The position numbers and the translations under genes are program-made. A stretch of 64,000 nucleotides of DNA from Ichthyophthirius multifiliis (Eukaryota > Ciliophora > Oligohymenophorea > Hymenostomatida): assembly GCF_000220395.1 (NCBI RefSeq), contig NW_004085892.1, positions 55,051 through 119,050 of the forward strand, read 5' to 3'. Positions 38,305-51,463 of the stretch are shown piece after piece (position 1 is the first letter of the stretch; each line of letters starts with the position of its first letter). The notes beneath the pieces were generated by a model. It searched no databases. It was not told the origin of the DNA and saw only the letters and a program-made list of their open reading frames with translations.

Positions 38305-39803
38305 TCAGTTTTATATTAATAATTCAATACAGCTTTATAATATAATCAACAAATAACTTGAAACACTCATTTGGGAATTTTTTTATACAAAATATTGGAT
38401 TTGTTAAATATCTTAAAATAATTAATAATATTTAGCTTAAATAACTAAATATTGCATAACAGCTAATATATTATCACTATCACATTAAATAATTTATTAA
38501 CTTTCATAAATACTATAAAATTATTTAATTTCTTCGTCTATAATTTCAGTTACTTTTATATATCCTTTTAGCTTTTAGAGGGGAGATTTAATAAATTAAA
38601 TTCTTTTTAATTAAAGAACTGCTTTTTAATAAGGAATATTAAATTATTAGATTTTTTTAAACCTTTAGTTTTATAAAGAATTCAATTAATATTTTTAAGG
38701 AACTCCTAAATCATCCATTGTGAAGTTATATTTTTTATCGATTTAATTTCTAAGTTTTATTTACAATTTTTCTTAATGAAAGCTAAAAAGCTTTTGAATT
38801 TTATTTGAAAACAAAGTGTTTTCAAATAAAAAATTACAAATAAAATTATGAATATTTTAATTATCGAGAAAAGTTTCATTTTTAATATTATCCATGTTTT
38901 TATAATTCTTAACTTCCTCATCAAGTCTATAATAATATCCTAATAAATCGCTAACAAAGGAAATAAAAGTATTAGTTTCATTAATAATATTCTTGAAATG
39001 CACTTTTTCTATATTCTAGTTAATATTAGGAAAATCACTATTAAAATTTTCCAAAAAGACACTAATCATATAGGCTATTGGATTCCTGTCAATATCTACA
39101 AAATGGTCCTTTAAAATATTCGTAATAGCTTTATATCTTGATATACTTTTATATATATTATCGTTTTTTTCAAAAATCTCATTCTATGTCGTAATATTTG
39201 AAAAACATATTTTCTCCTATTATTTTTCGTTTTATGAAAAAATAAAAAGGGATGTCCTTTGTTATGTAAATGATTCTTTTAAAATTTCTGTTTATTCAAC
39301 TATGTCATCTATTATTTATTCTTATTCGATTATTATATTTCTTGTTCGTTACCTATGGGCTATCTTCGGAGTTTATTATGTTATTTTTTAAAATTGTAAT
39401 TATGCTCATTTGATAAAAATAAAGCTTATTCAGATGCCTTATTTATTTAAAAAATTTATTGCTACTAATAGTTTTTATCGGAATAATTTTAAATATTGGA
39501 TTATATTCTAGAAAACCATTTGTAGTTTTTAATATTTAAAGTATCTTTCTCGATGTAATATAAAATATGGCTTTATAAATCTGGAATTGCTTATTTGTTT
39601 CTCATTTACATTATACAGTTTAGATTTGGTAAACATTTAAAAGTTAAAAAGCTTTTTAATTTAGCTGTTGTGTTTTGATTTGATGATTTTTTAGTGTTTT
39701 CTTCTAAATATATATAAGATTAATCATATTATTAATCTAATTGTTATTACAAATTATCCTATTTAAATATTTGACCACCATTTATTTATTATTTATTTCC
39801 CAT
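38305..39803 (-). CDS. VPS9-domain protein, probable Rab5-type GEF
   Basis: Two exons, 39353-39803 and 38305-39320, separated by a 32-nt intron; 488 residues. VPS9 domains catalyse GDP-GTP exchange on Rab5-family GTPases in early endocytosis. The C-terminal third carries the VPS9 pattern: FNIPYQKAVLQLKRIQFIKS, then PLQKLKGYIKVTEIIDEEIK, CDSDNILAVMQYLVIQAKYY, and the last helix SYLLIILQSCIELL. CDSDNILAV matches the usual A/S-DDLLP helix, with the first Asp kept. The N-terminus starts MGNK, a possible myristoylation start, followed by Gln/Asn-rich sequence and a helical stretch (FVDIDRNPIAYMISVFLEN). The short intron was chosen because it exactly joins the two frames. Confidence 0.75.
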
Positions 39804-40205
39804 TTTTTTATTTTATTTTAGTTTATATATTTGTATATTAATAGGTATTTTTATTTTAATATAATTTGGTTTAATTCTTTTTAGAAATTATTAATTTTAT
39901 TTTTTTGTATTTTTTTAAAAAAAAACTCTATCATAAAAAAATTATATTTCTATTTTTTTTTTCACCTAATGCTTTTCTATATTGTGTTTTTTTTAAAAAA
40001 AAATACAGGAAAGATTAAAGAAATAAAAATATAAAAAAAATAATCTTTATATTAAATTACAAATATAATTAAAAATCTATATATTTCTTTTTTCACATAA
40101 ATGTTATATTTTAATTATATAAATAGCTTTTATAAAAATTTTGATTCTATTTCATTTATTAAATAAAATTTAAATATGTTTATAAATAATATTATTATAT
40201 TTTCT
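39804..40205. other. Spacer upstream of the VPS9 gene
   Basis: A+T-rich between two minus-strand genes; nothing recognisable. Confidence 0.5.
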
Positions 40206-41547
40206 TCATTATTAAACATAATTTTTTTATTTTTTATCATTATTAATCCTATCCCAATAATTCAAAAACTCAAGAGCTGGTTAATATGCCCACTAAAATA
40301 TATTTAAAAAAAATAAAAAAAATATATACTCTTTAGCATTTATAAGTAGTAAAATAATCAATATGACCACCTCTTTATGTCATAACCATAATTATATTGG
40401 GATTTTAGGTAATTTTGTCTTTAGGAATATGATCAGGACTAAATGAAAATAAGAAAAAAAATATATTTATATAAATATATATATATATATATATAAATAT
40501 ATATATTTATATATTTATATGTTTATTTTTATACATGTGTATTATTATATAAATAAATACACACAAACGTAGTCATCGCCGCTATTTATACATAATGTTG
40601 GCACTTTTATGTCTTTTATATATTTAGCACAACTTGATTCTGTATACATTTATTCTAAATTTTAATGTTTTGTTAGTTTCATTGTTAGTTCAGAATGGTA
40701 TTCTTCTGTAGTTTTAGCTGATAATATTTTATCTTTTTTTTATTAAAATTTAATAAATATTTTATTTTAAAATAAATAAAAACCTAAATTTATTCCTAAT
40801 TTTTATTCATTCTATTTAAAAATATCTAAATTTTATTACAAATTTCTTATATAATTTTTAGTCAAGTTAAAATCGTAAATTTTTTTCGACCATTTTTTTA
40901 ATTCATAACTACATTTCAATAAATCAAAAGGATTAGAAATACTTACAATGGCTTATAATTTGCAGTTTTCTTATTCTTATCCTGCCATTTTTAATAAATA
41001 ATTTGCCCCCATAGAAATACCTGCTGCGTAAAGATTAGCCTAAGGAAATTTCTATTTAATATGATCTATGGTAATTAATAAATCATCGTTTTTTGTAAAA
41101 TCAGTTAATTAATGATTCTTGATATAAAAATTAAAATAAAAAATTAATTTTTTTAATATCTTTACAGATAATTATGAATTATATCCTCTCATATTAATAC
41201 ATACAGGCCTATATCCATTTTTTTAAGCAAATAAAGCTAATTAAGAAATATAATTAGAATTAGAGGCTCCTGTAAGTCCATGCATTATCATAAGAATTTT
41301 ATTTTTATTATCTTCTTCGTTTTAAAATTGCTTCTTTAATGGTACCCAATCTTATTTAATTATTAATTTATTTAATATGGTTGTTTTTAAAATTTTTAAA
41401 CCTAATGCAATTTAGCCACCATCTTATGTTTTTACATATTCTCTTTCATATGGAACATATGGAGTTGGGTCTATTTTTGCACCATATAAAGCCATTAAAA
41501 ATGATGAAGGTAAAAATGAAGTTGGTATATAATATCCCTTAAATAAA

Positions 41548-41614
<67 letters not shown>

Positions 41615-41889
41615 AATATGTAAATATTTTTTATACATATATTTATATATTTTTCAATGTTTTTCTATTTTAATAATATAATTTTTACTTTTCTTAATGA
41701 TTTGCAATTTTTAACTATATCAATATTCTATTCTGTTTTCTTTGAAATAAATTTTAATTCTGTTTAATAATTTCTTGAATATAATTCTAAACCAAAAAAC
41801 AACAATGAACTTTAAAGTAATCTTTTTTTGAATTTTGATTACTTTTATTATGTTAATGAACGTATTTGAGTTAATTTTTGTGGTTACAT
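40206..41889 (-). CDS. Alpha/beta hydrolase of the ABHD1/3-YheT family
   Basis: Six exons in phase (41689-41889, 41166-41537, 40784-41117, 40561-40732, 40330-40438, 40206-40292); 424 residues. A hydrophobic N-terminal segment (SSLLFFGLELY) and PSSFLMALYGAK suggest membrane association. The family motifs are clear: DWVPLKKQ, oxyanion region ILMIMHGLTGASNSNYI, INMRGYNSQ, nucleophile elbow YAAGISMGANYLL (catalytic Ser), Asp strand VPTLCINSGDD, and catalytic His in RGGHIDYFT. ABHD1/3-type enzymes act on phospholipids or acyl esters; the substrate here is not known. The exon at 40561-40732 ends with GT inside GTATTT, chosen because it restores VPDHIPKD. The adjacent large intron (40439-40560) is (TA)n-rich. 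Confidence 0.85.
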
Positions 41890-42163
41890 ATTTTTAAATA
41901 TTCTTTATTTAGTTTTTATTTTTTTATTTAGATAAAAAAATAAAAAATATTTATAATTTTATTTATTTTTTAGAAAAAAACTTTATTTTTTATGATTTAT
42001 AATAAATATTAATTATTATTTTTTAATATGTGCGAAACATTATACTTTTTTTATTTTTATTTTTCTGTACTTATTTATTTTATTTTTTCAAAATAAACAA
42101 AACCAAAATAATAAATAAAGATAAAAAATGGATATTTATTTATTTTTTTTTTTTTAAAAAATC

Positions 42164-42204
<41 letters not shown>

Positions 42205-42318
42205 GTTACTTATTTTTTATAATTTATATTAAAAAAATGAATTACTATTTATAAATTTATTTCATTTAATAAAGTCAAATTTAAAATAAATAAATAAAAA
42301 AATTATAAAAAAAAAAAA
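41890..42318. other. Divergent promoter spacer
   Basis: Between the divergent hydrolase and ABCG genes. Contains a (TA)n tract at about 42168-42196. The plus-strand Phe/Ile-rich frame at 42030-42254 is T-run translation, not a gene. Confidence 0.5.
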
Positions 42319-42678
42319 ATGAATAAATAAGAATAATAATTTTAAGAAGATGATGAGAAATTAGAATTTATATAAAAATTAAGCTAAAGAAGTTTGAGTG
42401 TTTTGAGTAAAAAATAATCTTAGAATATTTATTATTAATCATAATAAAATTAAAGTCTAATAATAAATGTACCATTATAATTAGAATGGAGAAATTTAAA
42501 AATCAGAGCTTCAACATTAATTAAAAAATAAATAAATGGTAAGTCATAAAAAATAAAGGAAGAAAAACTTATTATTAATAATTTATCAGGAATACTTCAT
42601 CCACATTCTTTAACAGCTATTATAGGACCCTTCAGGTATTATATAATTTATAGATAAGCTAAATTAATATTTAAACAA

Positions 42679-42730
<52 letters not shown>

Positions 42731-44664
42731 TTATATATATTTTATACTTATATAATTACATATAAATTCTTTTATATATATCTATGTTTATTATTATTAA
42801 TATTTTTATAATATAAATATATATATAAAAAAATTAAAGGATCAGGAAAAACAACTTTATTAAATTTTTTAAGTGGAAGATTATTTTCTGAAAATTTAGC
42901 AATATCCGGAGAATTATTTTTAAATAAAAGAAATTTAACAAGTATAGAAGAATACTCAAATTAAATAGCTTATGTTATGTAAGATGATATTTTATTATCT
43001 ACTTTTACACCTAGAGGTTAAAAAAAAATAAAAAATATTTATTTATTAACAAATATATAAATAATTAGAATCTTTTTAATTCGTATTGTAATTAAAAAAA
43101 AGTAAACTTTCAGAATAATAAAGAAACTTATAAATTTAAAATCTAATAGAAGAATTAGGCTTATAGAAATGCGCCGATACATTAATTGGAGGTGGATTAA
43201 TAAAGGGAATTTCCGGGGGAGAGAAAAAAAGAACATCTATAGGAATAGAACTATTAACTGAGCCTAAAATAATATTTTTAGATGAACCTACAACTGGTTT
43301 AGATTCATCAACGTCTCTTTAAGTGATTAATATTTTAAAAAAATTAGCTTATAAAGGAATGAATGTAATCGCTACAGTACATTAACCTTCAACAGATTTA
43401 TTTTATAATTTCGATAATTTACTTCTTTTAGTTTAAGGGAATATTATATATTAAGGAAGAACAGAAGATTCTATAGATTTTTTTACTAAAATAGGTTTCG
43501 AATGTCCCGAATCATATAATCCATGTGATTTTTTTATGAAAATAATGAATGAATAAGGTTTTTTAATGGAAAAAATGATTGAAGATGATGATTAATAATT
43601 AGCTCTTGATGAAGATTAAATAAAATGTTAATTTTAGGAAAGATTAAATTTATTAAAATAAAATTACGAAAAATAAGATAAAAGTGAATATTATAATTAA
43701 TAAAATATAGAAGAATCTGCTTAAATTTTAAGTATATATAAAGAAAGCTCTTTTTGGGTATAATTTATTTTAATTTCAAAGCGGTTTTTTATTAATATTC
43801 TAAGGGCGAAAATGTCTTTGAAATTGTAGTTTTTTTAGTTGATTTTATTTAGTTTTTTATTTATTATTGCTTATTATAATATTAGAAATATCAATCCTGA
43901 TACTTAGCCTTTGATCTATTTCATTAATATTAGAGGAGCTTCGTATTTTATGGTCAATGCTTTTGCTTTTTAATCTGTTTCGTAAAGTATATTTACTTTC
44001 AATTCTTAAAAAAGTCTTTATATAAGAGAAAAAGCGACTAATTTATATAGAGTAAGTGCTTTTTTTTGGGGGAAATGCTTATCTGAGTTTTCTTTTTAGA
44101 TTATTTTTCCAATTCTTTTTGTGTTTATTAATTATTTTATTGTAGGATTTGAAGCTAATCTTGTAAAATTCTTAATTACTAATCTAACAATGATATTATT
44201 GGCTTGGCACGGAAGTTCTTATGGATTCTTAGTTTCTATACTTATTCCTAAATATGAAGTTGCTATAGCATTAATTTCTCTTATAGTTGTACCTTTATCA
44301 CTTCTTTCAGGAATTTTTGAAAGCGAATAGTCTTTCCCTATATATTGGAGAGTTATTTCTTATTTTTCTTTATTTAAATATGGATATTAAGCTATGTGTA
44401 TTGTAAATATTTTTTATTTTTTTATATTTATATTTTTTTTTTTTTAATAAATAGAATTTTCTAAATGAAAAACTTGTTCCTATATTTTATTTAAATTAAA
44501 TTTGGTAAAACTTAGTTATATTGTTTGTTTTTGGAGTTGTTTTTAGATTTTTATGTATTTTAGGATTATATTATGTGGCTAATCCAAAAAGACCTAAACT
44601 TAATAAAGCTCTTAATTTATAATAATAAGAATTTGTTAAGTCTTCTGTTAGTTTAATTTAATGA
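42319..44664 (+). CDS. ABCG-family half-transporter, frame break in Walker A
   Basis: ATP-driven exporter of the ABCG (White) half-transporter layout: nucleotide domain first, then membrane domain. Exons 42319-42635, 42840-43016, 43069-44402 and 44455-44664. Motifs: Walker A split by the first intron (GP...[13 protein letters not shown]), [20 protein letters not shown] (Q-loop), signature [17 protein letters not shown], Walker [18 protein letters not shown]-loop VIATVHQPSTDLF. The membrane part has helices at [46 protein letters not shown] and [18 protein letters not shown]. At the exon 1/2 junction the sequence GGACCCTTCAG gives one base too many to yield GPSGSGKT, so either an extra base is present or the gene is damaged there. 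Likely substrates are lipids or sterols, by family. Confidence 0.88.
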
Positions 44665-45015
44665 TTTTATTTTTATATATTTTTTTAAAAGTTAATTCTT
44701 TCTTTTTTATACATAATAAATATTAGTTTAATGATTTAAATTTATATATTTTTTAAGTTAGTTTTTTTTATATTTTATAAAAAATTTCTATTTATAAATT
44801 TATTTAGGAATTATAAATAAATAAATATAAAAATTATTATTAATAGTAAATTCTATTTATACAAAATATGTTAATAAATATTAAAATTTAATTTGATAAA
44901 TAATAAAGAAAGAAATATACAATAAAAATTAAATAAATAATTATTTTAATAAAATTATATTTTTTATTAAAAAAGTAAAACTATTTTTTTTTAATATAAA
45001 AAATATATAATTTCT
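44665..45015. other. Spacer between convergent genes
   Basis: A+T-rich; nothing recognised. Confidence 0.5.
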
Positions 45016-45741
45016 TCATTTTTTTAATTTTTTAATTTTTTTTTTATTAAATTCATACATTTTTTTATATTAATTTTCATAATTCTTACTAAGCCTATTA
45101 AGCTTATTAAGCCTATTCTTCTTACATTTTTTTTCAAAATCTAATGTCATAACTTTATAATCTAACCAACTTAGACTAAACTCTTCTGGATTTTACATCA
45201 TAACTTCAAACTCTTCATCTGAAACATCATCTTATCCTAAAAACTAAATTACAATTTTTAATATAATTTTTATTACCATATATTTTTAATAAGTTATAAT
45301 AAATTGTTAAAGTAAATTTATTTATAAATTTTTCAAAATTATTTTTGTTCATTAATTATTTTATTGTTTATTTATCAAGTTAATCATTTTAATTTTTTAA
45401 ATAATTTTATAAAGAAGCTTCCATCATTTCTTCATCATATAATTTCTATTTTTTAAATTAAAAAAAAAAAAAGACAAAATTTTAAAAAGCTTAAATAATC
45501 AAATTTAAAAATATTTTTTTATGCAAAAATTGTCTTTTTTATTTATTATTACCACACTAGATTTAAGGATTGGTCTTACAAATTCCATTAAATCATTTTT
45601 AGAAATAATATTTTAACTTTAATTTTATAAAAATGTATTAATTTTAGATTAGAATTTTTTAGGAAGTTTGTATTTATAAATAGCTTAATTAAATTAGAAT
45701 AAACAAATTACAAATAATATCTAAGGAAAAATGTTCTACAT
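45016..45741 (-). CDS. Small protein with signal-peptide-like start, unknown function
   Basis: Exons 45553-45741, 45277-45445 and 45016-45236, in phase; 192 residues. It begins MQNIFPQILFVICLFQFNQA, plausibly a secretory signal peptide. The body is helical: SKNDLMEFVRPILKSS, LYDEEMMEASLQNYLKNQ, ANF-type helices up to YNLLKIYGQDDVSDEEFEVM, then NPEEFSLSWLDYKVMTLDFE. The C-terminus is Lys-rich (KKCKKNRLNKLNRLSKNYEN). The DDVSDEEFEVMM string is faintly EF-hand-like, but no full calcium loop is present. I do not recognise the family. The last junction uses the second of two nearby AGs because only that keeps frame. Confidence 0.6.
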
Positions 45742-47781
45742 AAGAATAAAAAAGAAAATATTATTTAATAATTATATATATATAAAATAAAATTATTTAA
45801 TATTCTTAATTAAATGTATATATATAAATAATAATAATACATAAATAATAATAATAAACTATATATATAATAAATATATATATATATATATTATATATAT
45901 ATATATTTATATATATATTTATAAAAATTTATATCAAATATTATTAAATTATATCAATTTATATAATCAAATTTTTTTATATTTAAATTTTAAATAATAT
46001 TATTTTTATATTAATATGAATAATGTACTCGAATAGTTATTTTACATATTTTTTCATTAAATTAAACAAAAAATATTAATTATTATTTTTTCAAAAATAA
46101 AATTTTACTATTAATAATAGATTTTTATAAAATAATCTATTTTTAAAAAAGTAGCTTTATCAATATATTTTTTTTTTTTTTTTATTAATTAAATTTTTAA
46201 AAAAATAATTATAATTATAATAATTTTATATAATATTTTTAATATTAATAAAAAAATAATTATAATTAATATTATTTTTAAAATATCACAACTATAAAAG
46301 AAATTACCGATATAATTTGATTCTATCCAAAGTTATAAATATAAATATAATATACATTAAAAAATAAAATTGTATATATATATATTATTATTTATTTATT
46401 TATAATTATTAATTTTTTTTTTTTTTATATATATATATATATGTAAATAATATATTTATTTAAAATTTATTTTAAATAACCAAGAATTTATTGCTTTTAA
46501 AATATTATTTTTTATTATAAAGAAATTAATTTTAATATTCATAATCATTTTTTAAAAAATATAATTTAATTAATAATTTAATATAAATTATATATTTTGA
46601 TTTAAATATATAATTGATATTTTTTTTGATTATTAATATTCTAATTTATAATATTTTATAAATCATTTTCTTTTTTTTAATATATTATTTTTTTAGTATG
46701 TTTTATCTATTTTATATATTTTTCACACAATTTTATGTGCTTTAAAATCAAAAAGTTTTTATTTATAAAATGCATATATTTTATCATAATAAAAATATTT
46801 ATATTTATTAAAATAAACAAAGAAATCAAGTTTTTAAACAGAATTTTTCCTGCTTTAATTAATAATTGATAAAAGAAAATATTTCCCACTTAATTCAATT
46901 ATATATATAATTAAATAAAAAAATCATATAATATTCATAAAAATTAAAAAAAAAGTTTCAATAAAAAAACAATTAAAGAAAAAATATTAAAAAATAAACA
47001 TAAATAAAATATATAATAACAAATATTAAATTTTAAATATAAATCAATATATTATTGTTTTTGAAATATTTAATTTAATTTTAGATATGAACAAAAAAGT
47101 ATTCATTTAATATTTATAATTATAAAATTAATAGTATTAGTATTTAAATTCATTTACTTAATATTTTATATTATTATTCAAAAAAAATATATATATATTA
47201 CTTTAAGAATATATTTATTATATTATTTATAAAAATAAAAATATTATTTTCTATATATAAGTTTATTAATTTTTTAAACTTAATTTTTCATTCATTTTTA
47301 TCCTTTTATATAATTTATTCGATATAAAAATTATTAACAAATATGATAATTTATCACATAATTATTATATTTTAATGTTTACTTTTTTATATTATAATAT
47401 TAAAAGTCATCAATAATTCTTATTAATTTACATTTTAAATTTTGATTTTTTATATAAAAAAAAAATTATTTTTTTATTTTTTAAGTAAATTTAGTAAATG
47501 TTATTTTTAAGGTCTATAAATCAAATATTTTAAAAAATGAAAATTTAAATTTATTTATATATCAAATTATAAATACTATTAACTTCCATATTTTATTTTA
47601 ATTTAAAGAATTTTTAAAAATAAAATGTTTTAGTTTTTATATATATAATAAAAATAATAATTAATAAATTTATTAAATAACTATATTTTTTTTAATATAT
47701 ATTTAACTGATTAATCATGAATAAATCTACTATTTTATAAAAAAAATAATAATAATAAAAAAATATATGTAAAACTTGAGT
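45742..47781. other. 2 kb gene-free spacer
   Basis: A+T-rich throughout, with (TA)n tracts near 45880-45920 and 46426-46442. It separates divergent genes. No coding or structured RNA element was seen. Confidence 0.5.
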
Positions 47782-49398
47782 ATGTAAGCAGTAGTAAACA
47801 ACTTTTTTTCTAAAACAAAAAACAATTTTAAACATAAAAAACTTTCTTAACCAATAAAATAGCCATAATATATTGAATCACCGAACAATTAACCTTCTGA
47901 TGTTGAAATGAATGATAAAATAATTAATATTGACAATAATATTAATCTTTTAAAACCTTAAAATTATAATAATTAAGAAAAAAGCCAAGATTGTAAAACT
48001 CTTATTTAATAAAAAGAAATTTAAAACTATATTTATTATTCGCATTCTCCCAACAAGCAAATTTTATAAACAAAAACTGATGAAAATACTAGCTTTAATA
48101 GTCAAAAAAACAATTAGTTCCTTATTAATAATTATAATTCAATTTATGATAATATTACAATAAAAGATTAAGAGATATATTTAAGGAAAGAAGAACCGAA
48201 AGAAAGAAATGAAGAATTATTAAAAAAACAACAAGAAATAAATAATTTAAAAGCTGAGATTTAAAAAAAAAATCAAATTATTTAATATTTGGAAAATTAA
48301 TATGAAGAAAGTTTAGAAATTATTAATAATCTTAAATAATAATTAAAAACTTCATAAGAAAATTAAAAATTATAAAAGCAAAGTTATTTATATATATATA
48401 TATATATATATAAGAAAATATATTATTTCATTTAAAAAAAATAAAAAACAGATAAATTATAAAATAATTGTAAATCTTAGTAGGCTATATCATAAGATAT
48501 AATAAGTTAAAATATAAGTATAATAGAATAATTAAATAAAAAAAAATAAAGTTATGATAAAATACAGTAAATAAATTAAACAGAGCTTGAAATTCTCAAA
48601 AACTCAATAAAAAATGTAAAAAAAAATATATATATATAAAATTAATTAAATAGTAAATTTAAAGGAATGTTGTTTCTAAATAAAAAATGAAATAGAAAAT
48701 TAATCAGGACCATTGATTGAGGAAAATAAATTATTACAATAAGAAGTGTTTAAATTAAAATAAAAATACGGCTATCTGTTTATTGAAATGTAGAGTATGT
48801 TAACAAAAATCGATTTAAATGAAAAAAGTAATGAACATGAGATAATTCTTGAGCAAAAACAATAAATATAATAACTAAAAAATCATTAGATATATGGAAA
48901 AATAAATATAAGAAAATTAAACTAGAGATGAAAGAAGTCCAAAAATAATTCGAAGAATATACAAAAATAATGGAAACAATGAAAACATTATAAATTTAAA
49001 TGGAAAGCTAATAAATATTATAAAAAAGCTAAAATTCAAATGAATAATAATAGTAGTTTTAAGATACATTGGATATGTATGATTTACATGAATAAAAATT
49101 AAGAAATGAAATTATTTAAGATATTTAAAGTTTTTAATAATATAGAAACATTAATTTAGATTTCGATTAATAATTTTTTTAATAAAATAATAATATTTGG
49201 TAATACTTATAGGAATAAAAATAATAATTATAAATTGATTAAAATAATATTTTAATTAATAAATTTGATGAGTTTTCATTTAAAAATGAGTCCGAAAATA
49301 ATAGTAATAAGGCCATAAATTAAAATTTTTTGGAAAACTAATAAATTAATATTAATACTATAGAAAGTCTTTGCATATAATATGAATAAGATAAATGA
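47782..49398 (+). CDS. Coiled-coil protein, one apparent frame break
   Basis: Exons about 47782-48382, 48452-48615 and 48665-49398. The N-terminal 120 residues are Asn/Gln/Ser-rich and probably disordered. From about residue 120 onward, heptad-like Leu/Ile and Glu/Lys patterns run almost to the end (ELLKKQQEINNLKAEIQKKN; IEENKLLQQEVFKLKQKYG; LEMKEVQKQFEEYTKIMETM). The third exon reads through to IYGK and then shifts frame near the A5 run 48898-48902; one more A would give NKYKKIKLEMKEVQ and continuous coding to TGA 49396-49398. A structural or ciliary scaffold role would fit, but no family was recognised. Confidence 0.6.
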
Positions 49399-50256
49399 TA
49401 ATTTAAATTATTAATTTTATTTATAAAAATTAAAATAAATAGTTATATAAATAAAATAAAATTGTGTATGGAAATATAATTATTTTTAATTTATATATTT
49501 AATATTCTTTTATTGTAATTATCTTTTTATTAATAACAAATAAAATATGTGAATAGAAACAAATTATTTAGAAAATAAAAATAATTTAAATGAGAAAAAT
49601 ATATATATATATATATAATATTTAATCAAATTAAATTATATATTAATGAAAAAAATTTATAAATTATTTAATTGAAAAATAATCTTATTTATATTAAAAT
49701 TTAATAGATATTTGTAATTCTTATTATAAATATATATTTAATAAATATTTTATTATATTATTTTAAATATATTATATAAATTAATTTAGTATTTAATTTT
49801 ATATATTATTTTAATTATTTTTATTAAATTTATTTTTTACAATATTTAAAATACTATTAATTTATTTTTATTTTAAAATAAAAATATTTTGCTTTAATTT
49901 TTTTTAAATGTAAAAGGCTAAAAATAATTTATATATTATTTAGATTATTAAATTTAATATATAATTTTGAAAATATATAAAACATTTTTTGATCTTAATA
50001 TTAATAAATTATATGACTATATAACTATTACTATTATAATTTTTTAATTAAAGAAAAATTATATTTTTTGTTATTTATTTGTTATTTAATAATATTTTAT
50101 TTTTGGACAAATAGTAATTATATGTAAGTTAAATTTAAATGAATTGGATTTAATGGTCCATTCTTCTTCATTGATTATTTAATTATAAATTTATTATTTT
50201 TCTTCATTCAGGACTATGAAAAAATCAAATTAAACAAAATAAATATGTAATTTTTA

Positions 50257-50318
<62 letters not shown>

Positions 50319-50389
50319 GCATATTAATGTCCTATTTAATTTAATACTATTTTAATTTTATAGATAGTCATTTATTTTATAATTTATGT
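49399..50389. other. Gene-free spacer
   Basis: A+T-rich with a long (TA)n tract at 50264-50313. No coding frame recognised. Confidence 0.5.
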
Positions 50390-50995
50390 TTAAAATAGTT
50401 ACTTATAAACTGGCACATATTGCTCATATAAATTACCTGATTTATCTGCATGGCTACAGATGAAATAACAGGCAAAGCTCATATCCAATAAAGTAGTTAC
50501 ATACACACTGTATCAGACTTATTCGACTAGTTCCAAATATTACTTTTTTTTTAGAGTGTTTATTGATCCCTGGGAATTGTTTCCAATTCAAACATATTAT
50601 CTTTCCTGTTTGCCAATTAATGATTAGAGCCATTTTTTAAGATAATTTATAACATTCCCTATTATGTCATAATTCATAATATTCAAAGATTATTTATTAT
50701 TATTTCATCATATTTTTTAAGAATTAGTAATAGTAAAATTCCGTTATTTTTAACTTATATTTTGAGGTAGAGTTAATTTATAAAAATCATTTATTGAAAT
50801 ATTTTATTTTTCTTATTGTTTAAGGTTATTTTCCTGAAGTTCTACTAAGTTAGGTCACAAAACTTTAGAATAGTTTATAAAACTCTTTATTTTTGTTTAA
50901 GTTTATTAAAACTATCGATTTTATTCTTGTAGTTAAACGCACCACTCATATTCCAAGAATCAGCGATTATTTAAAATAGATTTAGGGATTATTCT
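50390..50995 (-). pseudogene. G+C-richer island with broken frames, possible gene relic
   Basis: This stretch stands out from its flanks by richer base composition. On the minus strand, frames with sense alternate: WQTGKIICLNWKQFPGINKH, then CYFICSHADKSGNLYEQYV, faintly like WD40 blades. The plus strand also has a roughly 175-codon TGA-free frame (GNCFQFKHIIFPVCQLMIRA). No single frame gives a convincing protein, and no clean splice model was found. A decayed gene or a structured non-coding RNA are both possible, and the strand is uncertain. Confidence 0.25.
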
Positions 50996-51463
50996 TGTAT
51001 TATTGATTTGTAGTTTTTGTTATTTAAATAAATAATTTATAATAAAAAGTAATTATTTAATTAATTATTATATATAATTTTATTTTATTAATTTATTGTT
51101 TAATATATAATTAAGAGAAATTGTAATATTTCTTAATACATAAATATTTAAAGTATGTCTTTTTAATTTATAGTTTATATTTTTTTTAGTTTAAGTAATT
51201 TTATAATAATATATATTTAAATATAATAAAAATAGCATCCACCAAATTCAATAATAATAAAAATCTGAATAAAACTATATAAATTAATAAAGCAATATTA
51301 ATTTATTTTCTGATTCAGAAAATAAAGGAAAAAAATAAAATAAGAAAAATACATCCGTAAACAAAAGAATAAAATCAACAAAAATTATTTTGTAAAAAAA
51401 AAAAAAAAAAATATTATTAAAAAAACAAATTAGTAAAAAAAAAATATAAGAATAAAAATAAAA
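50996..51463. other. Spacer upstream of the ACBD6-like gene
   Basis: A+T-rich with an A17 run near 51395-51412; nothing recognised. Confidence 0.5.

Noticed and set aside
42030-42254. Plus-strand Phe/Ile/Tyr-rich ORF
   Set aside because: It is a translation of T runs and a (TA)n tract in the spacer upstream of the ABCG gene.
43210-43240. Programmed +1 frameshifting as in Euplotes
   Set aside because: No AAA-TAA type slip sites precede the breaks; TAA is an ordinary Gln codon here, and the breaks sit at A/T runs.
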